NCBI GenBank assembly: GCA_905372035.1
Contig: CAJPNN010000010.1
Span: 1 to 37,117, forward strand
Source: Bacillota bacterium
GTDB lineage: Bacteria > Bacillota > Clostridia > Peptostreptococcales > Anaerovoracaceae
DNA: 37,117 nt
Reading direction: 5' to 3'
Positions 24,359 through 33,420 of this stretch are shown here, piece by piece. The position numbers and the translations under genes were made by a program. The notes beneath the pieces are model-generated. The model made no database searches. It was not told where the DNA came from and saw nothing but the letters and a program-made list of their open reading frames with translations. The first letter of the stretch is position 1, and each line of letters begins with the position of its first letter.

Positions 24359-25244
24359 GGAATCTCCTCATAGAAACTACGCTCCCGCAGGCCCCTATAC
24401 TGACTCCGAGTGCTACAAATATCCAAATTAAATTATTCATCATAAAATCTATAGGCACAAACTTTGCTTTCATCATAAACATAAAGTTTCCGCTTATATG
24501 TTTCATGATCTGTTTATATATAAGTGCTATAATGCCCGCGGAAATTAGAGAAGACAATACTCCTATAATTATACCTTCAAACAGAAACGGTGCTCTGACA
24601 AACCAATTTGTCGCACCGACATGCTTCATTATACTTATCTCTCTACCTCTCGCATGAACCGTGAGCTTTATGGTATTGGCTACAACTACGATCGAAACCA
24701 AAATCAAAAATGCTATAAGCACAAATGCACCGATTTGAACATTTTTTGAAAACTTCAAAAGTCTGTCAACAACTTCTTTATAATATTTTATCTTTTCAAT
24801 TCCCTCGTACTGTGAAAGTTTTTCCACCACGCTGTCCGCTTTTGAAATATCGGAAACTTTTATCATAACCGAATTGGGCAACGGATTCGGATTCAGACCG
24901 TCAAGAAGATAACCGTTATCCCCCCATTTCTTTTCTCTCCAATTCTTAAGTGCTTCATCTTTGGTTTGATAATACGCTTTTTTGACATCGATATCCGCAT
25001 TCATCTGTTCCGCCATCAACTGTCCCTGTTCAACCGTAACCTCATCTTTAAGACAAGCTTCTATGGTATCGAAATCTTTTTTGGCATCATCTATCATAAC
25101 GTTTACATTTATTGCGATTATAAAAAATAATCCCAGGATCAGCAGCATAGCCGTTATAGAAAAAATAGACGCTATGCTCATATTCTTATTTCTCCAAGTC
25201 TGAACAAAGGCTTGTTTGACTGAATATCTGAAACTTCTAAACAT
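24348..25244 (-). CDS. ftsX: Cell division protein FtsX
   Basis: This is the membrane component of the FtsEX complex, which couples ATP hydrolysis inside to wall hydrolysis outside. The 298 residues have four transmembrane segments (about 20-45, 170-195, 215-245 and 265-290) with a large extracellular loop after the first, which is the docking site for coiled-coil hydrolases. Family-typical segments are RSFRYSVKQAFVQTWRN at the start and the FtsX/MacB-like GREISIMKHVGATNWFVRAPFLFEG region. It begins at the base after the ftsE stop. Confidence 0.95.
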   Translation of the reverse strand: MFRSFRYSVKQAFVQTWRNKNMSIASIFSITAMLLILGLFFIIAINVNVMIDDAKKDFDTIEACLKDEVTVEQGQLMAEQMNADIDVKKAYYQTKDEALKNWREKKWGDNGYLLDGLNPNPLPNSVMIKVSDISKADSVVEKLSQYEGIEKIKYYKEVVDRLLKFSKNVQIGAFVLIAFLILVSIVVVANTIKLTVHARGREISIMKHVGATNWFVRAPFLFEGIIIGVLSSLISAGIIALIYKQIMKHISGNFMFMMKAKFVPIDFMMNNLIWIFVALGVSIGACGSVVSMRRFLDK

Positions 25245-26054
25245 CTATATATTATCCTCCTTATCTCTTCCTTCGGAGGTTATATCCTGTTCCACTTTAA
25301 ATGTTCCCGCTTTAAAAGAGATCGTATCTTCTTTGAACCTCTCAAAAGCTGTTTTAGGCTTTTCCTTCTCAACTTCACATTTGGCATATCCGCCACATTC
25401 GGCATCACGCACAAGTTTTCCCTCATCTATAGCTATTACTCTTTTTCCCATCTGGTCTACTATATCTTTCGCATGTGTTACCATGACTATAGTTGTACCT
25501 CTCAAATTTATCTGTTCAAGAAGCTTCATTATCTCCCACGCCGTATCCGGATCCAAGTTTCCCGTAGGCTCATCCGCTATCAAAAGTTCGGGATTGTTTA
25601 TTATAGCTCTTGCGATAGCAACCCTTTGCTGTTCTCCCGCAGAGAGTTCATCCGGATATTTATCCGATTCGGAACTTATTCCTACCAGGCTGAGTACCTG
25701 CGGAACCTGTCTCTTTATGCTTCTTCTGCTCCTTTTTAGTATCTCCATCGCAAACGCCACATTTTCATATACCGTTTTTTGAGGAAGAAGTCTGAAATCC
25801 TGAAACACCATTCCCATATCTCTTCTGAGCTTGGGTACGAGTCTGCTTGAAATTTTCGTAACGTCCGTATCTCCTACCGTTATCTTTCCCGAATCCGCCC
25901 TGATCTCTCTTGTAATAAGCTTTATAAACGTAGATTTTCCTGCACCTGACGGTCCTACAAGAAAAACAAAATCTCCTTTGTTTATTTCTACGCTCACATC
26001 TTGTATGCCTATATTGCTTCCGTATCTTTTAGTTACATTATCAAATACAATCAT
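25245..26054 (-). CDS. ftsE: Cell division ATP-binding protein FtsE with C-terminal extension
   Basis: This ATPase of the FtsEX complex has Walker A GPSGAGKST, Q-loop VFQDFRLL, signature LSAGEQQRVAIARA, Walker B LLIADEPTGNLD and H-loop VTHAK. At 269 residues it is about 40 longer than usual. The extra part after residue 225 is charged (KCEVEKEKPKTAFERF onward) and may be a partner-binding tail. A plausible promoter lies 56-84 bases upstream. It is followed without gap by ftsX and then the M23 protein gene. Confidence 0.95.
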   Translation of the reverse strand: MIVFDNVTKRYGSNIGIQDVSVEINKGDFVFLVGPSGAGKSTFIKLITREIRADSGKITVGDTDVTKISSRLVPKLRRDMGMVFQDFRLLPQKTVYENVAFAMEILKRSRRSIKRQVPQVLSLVGISSESDKYPDELSAGEQQRVAIARAIINNPELLIADEPTGNLDPDTAWEIMKLLEQINLRGTTIVMVTHAKDIVDQMGKRVIAIDEGKLVRDAECGGYAKCEVEKEKPKTAFERFKEDTISFKAGTFKVEQDITSEGRDKEDNI

Positions 26055-26109
26055 ACAAATATACCTTTCCTGTCATATTGTACAAACCCAAATTGCACAT
26101 CGCTAAGTT

Positions 26110-26138
26110 ATTTTATCATAATTTCATCATTTTTTAAA
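26110..26138 (-). promoter_or_regulatory. Possible internal promoter of ftsE-ftsX
   Basis: On the minus strand TTTAAA (26138-26133) and TAAAAT (26115-26110) are separated by 17 bases in the 106-base gap before ftsE, the widest gap of this series. Confidence 0.4.
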
Positions 26139-26160
26139 CAACTTTTACCGTTTACGCTTG

Positions 26161-27015
26161 TTACAGTTCCATTTCATCAATGATTTCATTTATCGAACTG
26201 TAAAGTATCGACCTTATCTCACTGACATTCCACGGAATCTTACATGCATACTCCGCCTTGTATATATATTCACGATAAACCTGAGGCACCGATACGGTTT
26301 TTTTTACATCCAAAAATCTCTTTACCTCCGGTCTGTTTACTCCTGAATTGTCTTTATTTATAACATATATTTTTTGAGGCTCAATCTTTTTTATCTCTTC
26401 TAAAAATGCTTTGCCGGAAATAAGTCTGTCCGGTTTCGGATCTATTATAAAAATAATATAGTCCTGTTCTTCAAGCAATCTTTTCCAATCTCGCCACAGC
26501 ATACCGGAAGTCGCAACAGGATCGTCATATTTTACAAGGCTCATGCCGAGATAAGGAAAAACCGATATTGAAAAATCTCCCTCCAGCTGTTCCTGCATGA
26601 TACTTCTGATCTTATAAAGTTCAAAAGATGCAAGTGAATCCGCATTACGAGCATATGCACTTATAATATGATCGGGTTTATATATGCACCAGTTTATCCC
26701 TTCTTCCCAGTTGCTTATGTTCCTGAGATTCTCTCCTCGCTCTCCCCGGGCTATCATATTTATAAACCCTCGCTTATCAAATCTTTTATCCATAGCCAGT
26801 TGATAGTAATATAACTGTCCGCTGAAGTCCAAAAAAGCGGGCTTCAATTTATCTCTTTCAGCTGTAGCTTTTACCAGGTTTAATGCCGTAAAACCTGCTC
26901 CGGCACCGTTCGCCATCGGAACTATCCCGATTTTGGTTCTCCCTCTGACTATACAATTATTTTTATCTTCCGCATCTCTTTCAAAAATACGAAAAACGGT
27001 ACTATTTTCTTCCAT
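26161..27015 (-). CDS. ParA/MinD-like protein with degenerate P-loop
   Basis: This is 284 residues. The segment KIGIVPMANGAGAGFTALNL has the position and pattern of a deviant Walker A (GxGGxGKT type), but both lysines are missing. It is followed by AFLDFSGQ, as the A' strand-and-Asp region of SIMIBI ATPases, and later by DYIIFIIDPKPDRLI and KIYVINKDNSGV, which resemble the Asp-strand and Asn-Lys base-reading regions. I infer a ParA/MinD/CpaE-like fold that may not hydrolyse ATP. I do not recognise a named family. The ATG at 27015 is preferred (weak AAAGTGAG upstream); the frame is open to 27114 but overlaps the transketolase gene. It sits between transketolase and ftsEX. Confidence 0.7.
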   Translation of the reverse strand: MEENSTVFRIFERDAEDKNNCIVRGRTKIGIVPMANGAGAGFTALNLVKATAERDKLKPAFLDFSGQLYYYQLAMDKRFDKRGFINMIARGERGENLRNISNWEEGINWCIYKPDHIISAYARNADSLASFELYKIRSIMQEQLEGDFSISVFPYLGMSLVKYDDPVATSGMLWRDWKRLLEEQDYIIFIIDPKPDRLISGKAFLEEIKKIEPQKIYVINKDNSGVNRPEVKRFLDVKKTVSVPQVYREYIYKAEYACKIPWNVSEIRSILYSSINEIIDEMEL

Positions 27016-27094
27016 GAAACTCACTTTCCGGTCAAGCTCTCTTTGGAAAATAATACCATTTATTTTTGTTCTTGTCAATACATTGTTTCCGGCT

Positions 27095-28030
27095 CTATGA
27101 CAATACTTCTTCAACTTTTCTCACGATATTTTCTACGGTAAGCCCATATTTCTCCAAGAGTTCATCAGGCTTACCCGACTGTCCGAATTTATCCTCTATC
27201 GCAACCGCCGCCATCTTGCACGGAGCTTTATTCACAACAATTTCCGCAACCGCACCGTAAAGACCTCCTATAACGGAATGCTCCTCGCAAACTACTATAT
27301 TTCCGGTATTTTTTGCCACATCAATGACAGCTTTCTCATCTATAGGTTTTATTGTATGCATGTCCAAAACAGTTGCGTCAATCCCTTTACCTCTAAGAAT
27401 TTCGGCGGCTTCAAGCGCTTTTTCCACCATGATTCCCGCAGCAATGACGGTAACATCTTTCCCCTCTCTAAGAAAAGTCGCTTTCCCTATTTTTATCTCA
27501 TTCTTATTCTCGTTATATATTACGGGAACCCCTGACCTGCCCAGTCTTATATAAAAAGGTCCGTCTATTGCGGCCGCCTGCTCTATCAGTTTTTCCGCCG
27601 ATACCGCATCGGAAGGAGATATAACCGTCATACCCGGAATCACTCTCATAAGTGCAATATCTTCTATAGCCTGATGGCTTCCTCCGTCTTCTCCGACCGT
27701 AATACCCGCATGAGTTGCACATATCTTCACATTTGCACGGGTATATCCTATCGAATTTCTAACTATCTCATATGCTCTGCCGGCTGCAAACATGGCAAAA
27801 GTTGATGCAAAAACCGTCTTTCCCGAAAGCGCAAGACCCGCTGCAACTCCGTACATATTTTGCTCGGCTATTCCCATATTAAAAAATCTGTCGGGATAAT
27901 TCTTTTTAAAACCCGCCGTCATTGTAGATTTTGAAAGATCGGCATCCAGTACTACAATATCACTGTTCTGTGAACCGAGCTTTACGAGTGTATCACCATA
28001 TGCCTTTCTGGTCGCTATCTTATCCGCCAT
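27095..28030 (-). CDS. Transketolase, C-terminal subunit
   Basis: This is 311 residues with the pyrimidine-binding and C-terminal domains of a split transketolase. Typical segments are DADLSKSTMTAGFKKNYPDRF, NMGIAEQNMYGVAAGLAL (the Glu that activates thiamine diphosphate), THAGITVGEDGGSHQAIED and CEEHSVIGGLYGAV. With the N-terminal subunit encoded just upstream it forms the full enzyme of the non-oxidative pentose phosphate pathway. The start shares one base with the upstream stop (TAATG), ensuring equal synthesis. Such two-gene transketolases are common in Clostridia and archaea. Confidence 0.95.
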   Translation of the reverse strand: MADKIATRKAYGDTLVKLGSQNSDIVVLDADLSKSTMTAGFKKNYPDRFFNMGIAEQNMYGVAAGLALSGKTVFASTFAMFAAGRAYEIVRNSIGYTRANVKICATHAGITVGEDGGSHQAIEDIALMRVIPGMTVISPSDAVSAEKLIEQAAAIDGPFYIRLGRSGVPVIYNENKNEIKIGKATFLREGKDVTVIAAGIMVEKALEAAEILRGKGIDATVLDMHTIKPIDEKAVIDVAKNTGNIVVCEEHSVIGGLYGAVAEIVVNKAPCKMAAVAIEDKFGQSGKPDELLEKYGLTVENIVRKVEEVLS

Positions 28031-28854
28031 TACAATTCACCTCCAAGCTCAGTCATAGCCTTTTCCGCCTGCTCCTTATCGGGAGCCTTTCCATGCCATG
28101 ATGCATCGTTTTCCATAAAAGAAACACCCTTTCCCTTTATCGTTTTCGCGATTATACAGGTAGGTTTTCCTTTACACTTTTCAGCCTGTTTATAACCTCT
28201 TTCAATATCTTCAAAATCGTGTCCGTCTATCTCTATGACGTTCCAACCGAAACTCTTGAATTTATCCGCTATAGGCATGACTTTCATGACTTCATCGTTC
28301 TCTCCGTCGATCTGCAGCCCGTTGTGATCCACAAGAGCCGCAATATTATCAAGCGTATAATGAGAACATGCCATTGCGGTTTCCCATACGATACCCTCCT
28401 GGAGTTCTCCATCCCCTAAAATCACATATATCCTGCCTGTTCCTTTATTCAATTTTTCTGCAAGTGCCATGCCGCAAGATGCTGAAAATCCTTGACCTAA
28501 AGAACCGGTCGACATCTCGACTCCCGGAATCTTACGCATATCGGGATGCCCCTGCAAAAAGCTGCCTGTTTTTCTTAGTGTCTTTAACTCCGATTTAGGG
28601 AAATAGCCTTTTTCCGCTAAAGCTGCATACAAAACCGGAGCTGCATGCCCCTTTGAAAGAACCAACTTGTCTCTATTTTTCATGTTCGGATTTTTCGGAT
28701 CTATATTCATTTCTTTAAAATACAGATATGCCATTATTTCAGCTAAATCCAAAGAACCTCCCGGATGTCCCGATCCCGCCGAATAAATTTCCTCTATAAC
28801 ACTCCTTCTTATATTGACGGCTATTTTTGTCAATACTTCAAGATTTATATCCAT
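28030..28854 (-). CDS. Transketolase, N-terminal subunit
   Basis: This is 274 residues with the diphosphate-binding domain of transketolase. Motifs are SAGSGHPGGSLDLAEIMAYL, LSKGHAAPVLYAALAEKGYF, STGSLGQGFSASCGMAL, and the thiamine diphosphate/Mg motif GDGELQEGIVWETAM ending in the DHNGLQIDG region. It works with the C-terminal subunit encoded next. It starts one base after the glycosyltransferase gene ends, so it is part of the envelope operon. Confidence 0.95.
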   Translation of the reverse strand: MDINLEVLTKIAVNIRRSVIEEIYSAGSGHPGGSLDLAEIMAYLYFKEMNIDPKNPNMKNRDKLVLSKGHAAPVLYAALAEKGYFPKSELKTLRKTGSFLQGHPDMRKIPGVEMSTGSLGQGFSASCGMALAEKLNKGTGRIYVILGDGELQEGIVWETAMACSHYTLDNIAALVDHNGLQIDGENDEVMKVMPIADKFKSFGWNVIEIDGHDFEDIERGYKQAEKCKGKPTCIIAKTIKGKGVSFMENDASWHGKAPDKEQAEKAMTELGGEL

Positions 28855-28855
28855 G

Positions 28856-29605
28856 TTATTTTTCTCCTTTCAGCCTGCTCTTTAAAACTTTTGTCATAAA
28901 CACAGGCAATGCTCCCATCCGTTTAAATCTCGACGGTTGTTTTATAAGTCTGTAAAACCATTCCAGTCCATGCTCTCTATAAAATTCAGGGGCTCTTTCA
29001 ACATTACCCGCCCACACGTCAAGACAACCTCCGACTCCTATCGCTCCTTTTACTTTTAAAACTTCTTTGTATTTATTTATAAATTTCTCCTGCTTGGGTG
29101 ATCCTAATGCAACACATAAAAAATCCGCTCCGGAATCGTTTATATCATCAATTATGCCTTTTTCTTCATCAGGTTTAAAATAGCCATGATGCGTACCCGC
29201 TATTTTCAGCTCGGGATACTGCTTACACATATTTTTTGCCGCCATTTGCGCTACCGTCTCAGGTTCACTGTTTTTGCTTCCTAAAAGATAAAGTGATTTT
29301 CCGTTTTTCTGCAAGTACTCTATCGCCTCACTCAAAAAATCTATTCCCGTTACTCGCTCTCTAAGTTCATATCCCAAAATTTTTGAAGCATACACAAGTC
29401 CTATACCGTCAGGAATAACAAGATCCGCATTCACTATGATTTCTTTTAATTCATCATCTTTTCCTGCATTTACGACAATTTCCGAATTCGGGGTGACAAT
29501 GACTCCCACCCCCTCCGTATTCATAATATCATCAAAAATAACTTTTGCCCCATCCATATTTACCATATCCACAGGGACTCCTAAAATATTTTTTCTTACA
29601 CTCAC
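28856..29605 (-). CDS. WecG/TagA/CpsF-family glycosyltransferase
   Basis: This is 249 residues of the GT26 family, which transfers an N-acetylmannosamine-type sugar to a lipid-linked GlcNAc early in wall-polymer synthesis. Recognisable segments are VTPNSEIVVNAGKD, LVIPDGIGLVYASKILG with the catalytic Asp in PDG, YLLGSKNSEPETV, and the C-terminal ERAPEFYREHGLEWFYRLIKQPSR region that mediates membrane contact. Together with CsaB upstream it points to a pyruvylated secondary wall polymer. The gap to csaB is 1 base. Confidence 0.94.
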   Translation of the reverse strand: MSVRKNILGVPVDMVNMDGAKVIFDDIMNTEGVGVIVTPNSEIVVNAGKDDELKEIIVNADLVIPDGIGLVYASKILGYELRERVTGIDFLSEAIEYLQKNGKSLYLLGSKNSEPETVAQMAAKNMCKQYPELKIAGTHHGYFKPDEEKGIIDDINDSGADFLCVALGSPKQEKFINKYKEVLKVKGAIGVGGCLDVWAGNVERAPEFYREHGLEWFYRLIKQPSRFKRMGALPVFMTKVLKSRLKGEK

Positions 29606-29606
29606 A

Positions 29607-30707
29607 TCATACTCCTTTTCTGAGCTCCATGATCAGCTTTTCGTTTTCATCAAGTTTTGCAACAAGCTCTTTAAGCTTGTGCTTTATCTGTTCTTCTATA
29701 ACATCTTTATTCTTTAACGTCTTATCATATTCTTCCTGAAAAAAATTAGCTCTGAAATCATGAATTGAGCTCATAGCTTTCATATCTATTGAATTCATAA
29801 ACGAATTTATCTTGGGATCATAAGCAATTGCAATCATAGGAACGTTCATTATTGCCGCATGAATCAATGCATGCAGCCTTACCCCCACAAGAATATCCAT
29901 ATTACCGATAACCGAAAGCATCTCTTTCGTAAGATATTTATGTTTCAAAGAAAAAACATTATCACCGAGCTTATTTTCTATGGCTTCGATAACCGCCATA
30001 TCTTCAGAAAAATGAAAAGGTATCAAGACGATCTGTGCATTTCTTTCTTTTATCAGCCATTCCATCGATTTACAAAGTTCCGAAACAAACTCGCTTCCGA
30101 GATTTCTCTCCTTTATTGCAAAACCGACAGTCATCTTATTCTCATCTAATTTTATACCTTCCTGTTTTAAGATCTGTTTCCCCCTGTCGAGGTCAACTTT
30201 TCTTATTCTTAAAACAGGATCCGCAGTCACAACGATGCTCTCCTCGGAAAATCCCATATCTAAAAGAAATTCCTTGGAATTGTCATCTCGCACAACTATA
30301 GCCGCCGCCTTTTTCAATGTTCTTGCGGTAATTTTCCTATTAAAGTTCGAAGATATGGGACCTATTCCCTGACTGTATATGAAAAACGGTTTTCTGAGAA
30401 AAACAGCCATCCAAATTATAGCCAGATAATACAGGATACTTTTTTTACTCGTCACATCCTGCAACAGTGAACCGCCTCCGCTTATAAGGAGATCCGTTTT
30501 AATCATTGCCTTTAATATGCTGAAAAATGATTTTCTGCTGCAAGACTTCACCTGGTATCTTTCAGCTGTTGCGTCAGGGTTCTGTGAAAGGACCGTTATC
30601 TCTATATCTTCAAGTTTCTCCTTCAAATTATCAGTTACCGCACTTAAAATCGATTCATCACCTATATTGTTAAATCCGTAATACCCTGAAATAAGTATCT
30701 TATACAT
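29607..30707 (-). CDS. csaB: Polysaccharide pyruvyl transferase CsaB
   Basis: This is 366 residues. CsaB adds a pyruvyl ketal to the secondary cell-wall polymer so that SLH-domain proteins can bind. Evidence is the N terminus ISGYYGFNNIGDESILSAV, the LLISGGGSLLQDVTSKKSILYYL region, the segment PFFIYSQGIGPI and the late motif GVRLHALIHAAIMNVPMIAIAYD (in two parts). The start overlaps the DUF5693 gene by 8 bases. It implies that this organism anchors S-layer or SLH proteins, although none is encoded in the window. Confidence 0.95.
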   Translation of the reverse strand: MYKILISGYYGFNNIGDESILSAVTDNLKEKLEDIEITVLSQNPDATAERYQVKSCSRKSFFSILKAMIKTDLLISGGGSLLQDVTSKKSILYYLAIIWMAVFLRKPFFIYSQGIGPISSNFNRKITARTLKKAAAIVVRDDNSKEFLLDMGFSEESIVVTADPVLRIRKVDLDRGKQILKQEGIKLDENKMTVGFAIKERNLGSEFVSELCKSMEWLIKERNAQIVLIPFHFSEDMAVIEAIENKLGDNVFSLKHKYLTKEMLSVIGNMDILVGVRLHALIHAAIMNVPMIAIAYDPKINSFMNSIDMKAMSSIHDFRANFFQEEYDKTLKNKDVIEEQIKHKLKELVAKLDENEKLIMELRKGV

Positions 30708-32871
30708 GAATCTCCTCTTTTATCTTTTTTGCACAAACATGCAGTCCCTTAAATATACAAACAGCAATTATGGATAATATAATCCCGAAAATGAGCGAAT
30801 ATCCCGTCCTTGCCAATCCTAAAAACAAAGGTGTTCTTATATGCATAAAAGTATTCACAACTGAAGTCAATCCTATCGTTGCTCCCAATCCGAAGATGAA
30901 ACTTATAAGCTTCATATCATTTCTGACTGCATAAACAAACAGTACCAGCATAGGAAATGCAAACAGGAATTCTTTGGTTCTCGGTCTTGCAAGCAAATGA
31001 TCTTCAAGTGTGTTTCTAAACAGCATCTCCAAAGATGAAACCTGAGCCGAACTCTCATGTCCCGTCCTCATTATATAATAAATGCCTATCCCTCCTACAA
31101 TCATAGTAAGAAGAACCATCCAAACTTTGATATCAAGGTTTAATACGGCTCTTATATCTCTTATCTCCAAAGTGTTTGATCGCTTGTTTTCTCTTCCCTT
31201 GCCAAAACCGAACGTCGCAAGATAAGCCGGTACAAAATAACATAAAGGCAACAGCTGAGCAAGCTTAACACCCCTGAATATATTTATTTCAAGCATATAA
31301 TTTATCGACGATATAGGTGCACATGTCATAAATCCCCCCAAAAGAGAAATTACAACTAATATTATAAGCATTATCTCACCGGACAGAACGGTACGCCAAT
31401 ATGTTATCTTTTTTTCTCTAAGCACTTTACTCTCTCTTATAAGCAAACTTAGAGCTATGCATGGGATAAGAACCGCCGGTACGAAACTCGTAACAAGATC
31501 AACTTTACTCGGTGCAAACAAAAAACCTGAAGCTGTCAACATCGCGCCTATGACAAGCAGCACTATCTTATGTTTTTGTTTTAATCTGAACAGCGTCGAT
31601 AAAAGTATTACTCCTGCAGCTATGCTCCCCAAAAATATTATAAATTTCTTTATTTGTGAAACCTTATAATTTTCAAGCACCGTCGCCCTTCCCACTTCTA
31701 TGTTGTGAGCTGCAAGCCTCTCATTGAGGTTTTTAAACAGCTGATGGTATTCCTCAGGCTCCGTCACATATATGCCGTAATCATCTGTCTGCCTTATCGG
31801 TTTAAAATACAACACTCTTATATTTCTCTCCGTGATCGCTCGGAAAAACGTATTTTCAATTTCCTGTGCTCCGCTGTATCCATAATACTTATATCTGTTC
31901 TGTATGTAGTCCCAGACGCTGAAGACTCTCACCGCATTATAATTCGAATTTTCTACGACATCGGTAACACCTTTCTGCATTATATTGCCCCGCTGTGTCG
32001 TTGTTTCAATAAGCCCTATACGGATTTTCGTTTCTTTTACATAGTTTTTCATAGTATCTATGCCGTCGTCATAGCCGGGTATACCTTCGCCGCCTATGAT
32101 CACGTACTCCGGCTCGATTTTAAGCTCTCTATACTCTTTGAGCACAGCTTCAGCATATCTTTTGTCATTCCATCCGTCATAACTTGAGGTCCTCGGTATT
32201 ATCTGCATTCCCGCATCTTCAAGTATTTTTCTTTTTGAGTCCATAAGACCCAAATTTAAATACATCACCTTAGATCCGACTATCTCATTCTTCTCTCTAA
32301 ATCCCTTATGTTTTGAATCCATTATTTTATCTTTTTGAGAATAAAGCGCTTCCCCCGCACTTCCCTTTACAAATATAACGCCTCCCTGATCTGTCGGAAC
32401 AGCAAAAAATTTCTTATGATCGTATCTTTCCGACATGGCTTTATCGATAAATGTATAAGTATCCCGTGAGCCTACCCTGACAAGAACATCAAATTCGTTG
32501 TATTTCATCTCTTTCATTTTTTTCATCAGTTCCTGCGGAATTTCATGCTCCCAAAGAGATTTCTTTTTCACCTCATAAATAGTCTGAGCCGTCACCGGTA
32601 TCTTGGAATCTTCCATAAGAGAATATATACTCTCCTCGGATAATCCGACTTTGTTTATTCCCATCCGCTTAAACTCCGAAAGCCATCTTTTTATATCATA
32701 CTCCGATTGGTTTGCCATACTTTCCAATTCTTTGTAATCCAAAACGGTATCATATCTGTCATTCTCAGCTTCAACGGACATCCTCCCCACGGCTGTCTGC
32801 ACGGAAACAATAACGGATATTAACAATATTATAAGTAAAACTTTATTTCCTTTAATAAATTCTTTCATCAA
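30700..32871 (-). CDS. DUF5693 multi-pass membrane protein
   Basis: This is 723 residues: an N-terminal membrane segment, a large extracytoplasmic domain (about 35-410) and about eight to ten C-terminal transmembrane helices (about 415-715). The N-terminal region LDYKELESMANQSEYDIKRW and RMGINKVGLSEESI is typical of the DUF5693 family, which commonly lies beside csaB in Clostridia. Its biochemical role is unknown; a part in exporting or assembling the wall polymer is plausible from position and topology. It overlaps csaB by 8 bases. Confidence 0.88.
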   Translation of the reverse strand: MMKEFIKGNKVLLIILLISVIVSVQTAVGRMSVEAENDRYDTVLDYKELESMANQSEYDIKRWLSEFKRMGINKVGLSEESIYSLMEDSKIPVTAQTIYEVKKKSLWEHEIPQELMKKMKEMKYNEFDVLVRVGSRDTYTFIDKAMSERYDHKKFFAVPTDQGGVIFVKGSAGEALYSQKDKIMDSKHKGFREKNEIVGSKVMYLNLGLMDSKRKILEDAGMQIIPRTSSYDGWNDKRYAEAVLKEYRELKIEPEYVIIGGEGIPGYDDGIDTMKNYVKETKIRIGLIETTTQRGNIMQKGVTDVVENSNYNAVRVFSVWDYIQNRYKYYGYSGAQEIENTFFRAITERNIRVLYFKPIRQTDDYGIYVTEPEEYHQLFKNLNERLAAHNIEVGRATVLENYKVSQIKKFIIFLGSIAAGVILLSTLFRLKQKHKIVLLVIGAMLTASGFLFAPSKVDLVTSFVPAVLIPCIALSLLIRESKVLREKKITYWRTVLSGEIMLIILVVISLLGGFMTCAPISSINYMLEINIFRGVKLAQLLPLCYFVPAYLATFGFGKGRENKRSNTLEIRDIRAVLNLDIKVWMVLLTMIVGGIGIYYIMRTGHESSAQVSSLEMLFRNTLEDHLLARPRTKEFLFAFPMLVLFVYAVRNDMKLISFIFGLGATIGLTSVVNTFMHIRTPLFLGLARTGYSLIFGIILSIIAVCIFKGLHVCAKKIKEEIHV

Positions 32872-32892
32872 CTAAAACCCCTGTACCTCTTT

Positions 32893-33324
32893 TTATTTTA
32901 TTTGATATGCTCCACGTACCATCACGTATACATCTGTCATAGCTTTAAGTCCTCTTCCGTCGGCTCTCGGGATCAAAAGCTGATGATTCGTTATTATCCT
33001 GTTCGCATTCAAAAGGGTTATTCCCGATGTTAAATCTGAAACTCCGTTAACTCCTGTGCCGTCAACGATAACCGCCTCTCCTGATCTCAGAACCAACTCC
33101 GTACCCGCCGCTCCTATAAGCATCTTTCCCTTTGCAACCTGAACCACCTGATACGTTGTGGCTCCTGCATTTAAATTTTTTATATAGTTTATCTGATTGT
33201 CGACATAACTCTTTGTAACTACCGGATCCTGCCGGGAACCCGGGTTCGTTCCTACCGCATATACCGCCACTATGCCGAAAACAACCAATAAAACGGAAAC
33301 AACTATAATGTTAATTTTTTTCAT
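32893..33324 (-). CDS. Secreted or membrane-anchored hypothetical protein
   Basis: This is 143 residues with an N-terminal hydrophobic segment (INIIVVSVLLVVFGIVAVYAV) that is a signal peptide or anchor. A small extracellular domain follows, containing PGSRQDPVVTKSYVDNQI, GKMLIGAAGTELVLRSG, and LLIPRADGRGLKAMTDVYVMVRGAY (in two parts). Similar proteins accompany DUF5693 and csaB in other Clostridia, as far as I recall, but no function is known to me. GGGAGGAGAG precedes the ATG. It is the first gene of the long minus-strand series. Confidence 0.8.
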   Translation of the reverse strand: MKKINIIVVSVLLVVFGIVAVYAVGTNPGSRQDPVVTKSYVDNQINYIKNLNAGATTYQVVQVAKGKMLIGAAGTELVLRSGEAVIVDGTGVNGVSDLTSGITLLNANRIITNHQLLIPRADGRGLKAMTDVYVMVRGAYQIK

Positions 33325-33420
33325 ATCAATCTCTCCTCCCTTTCAATACACATGACTATTTTACAGCTGATCTATACAGCTCTCGCACCCGCGACTATTG
33401 AGAACTTTAAATACATCTGA

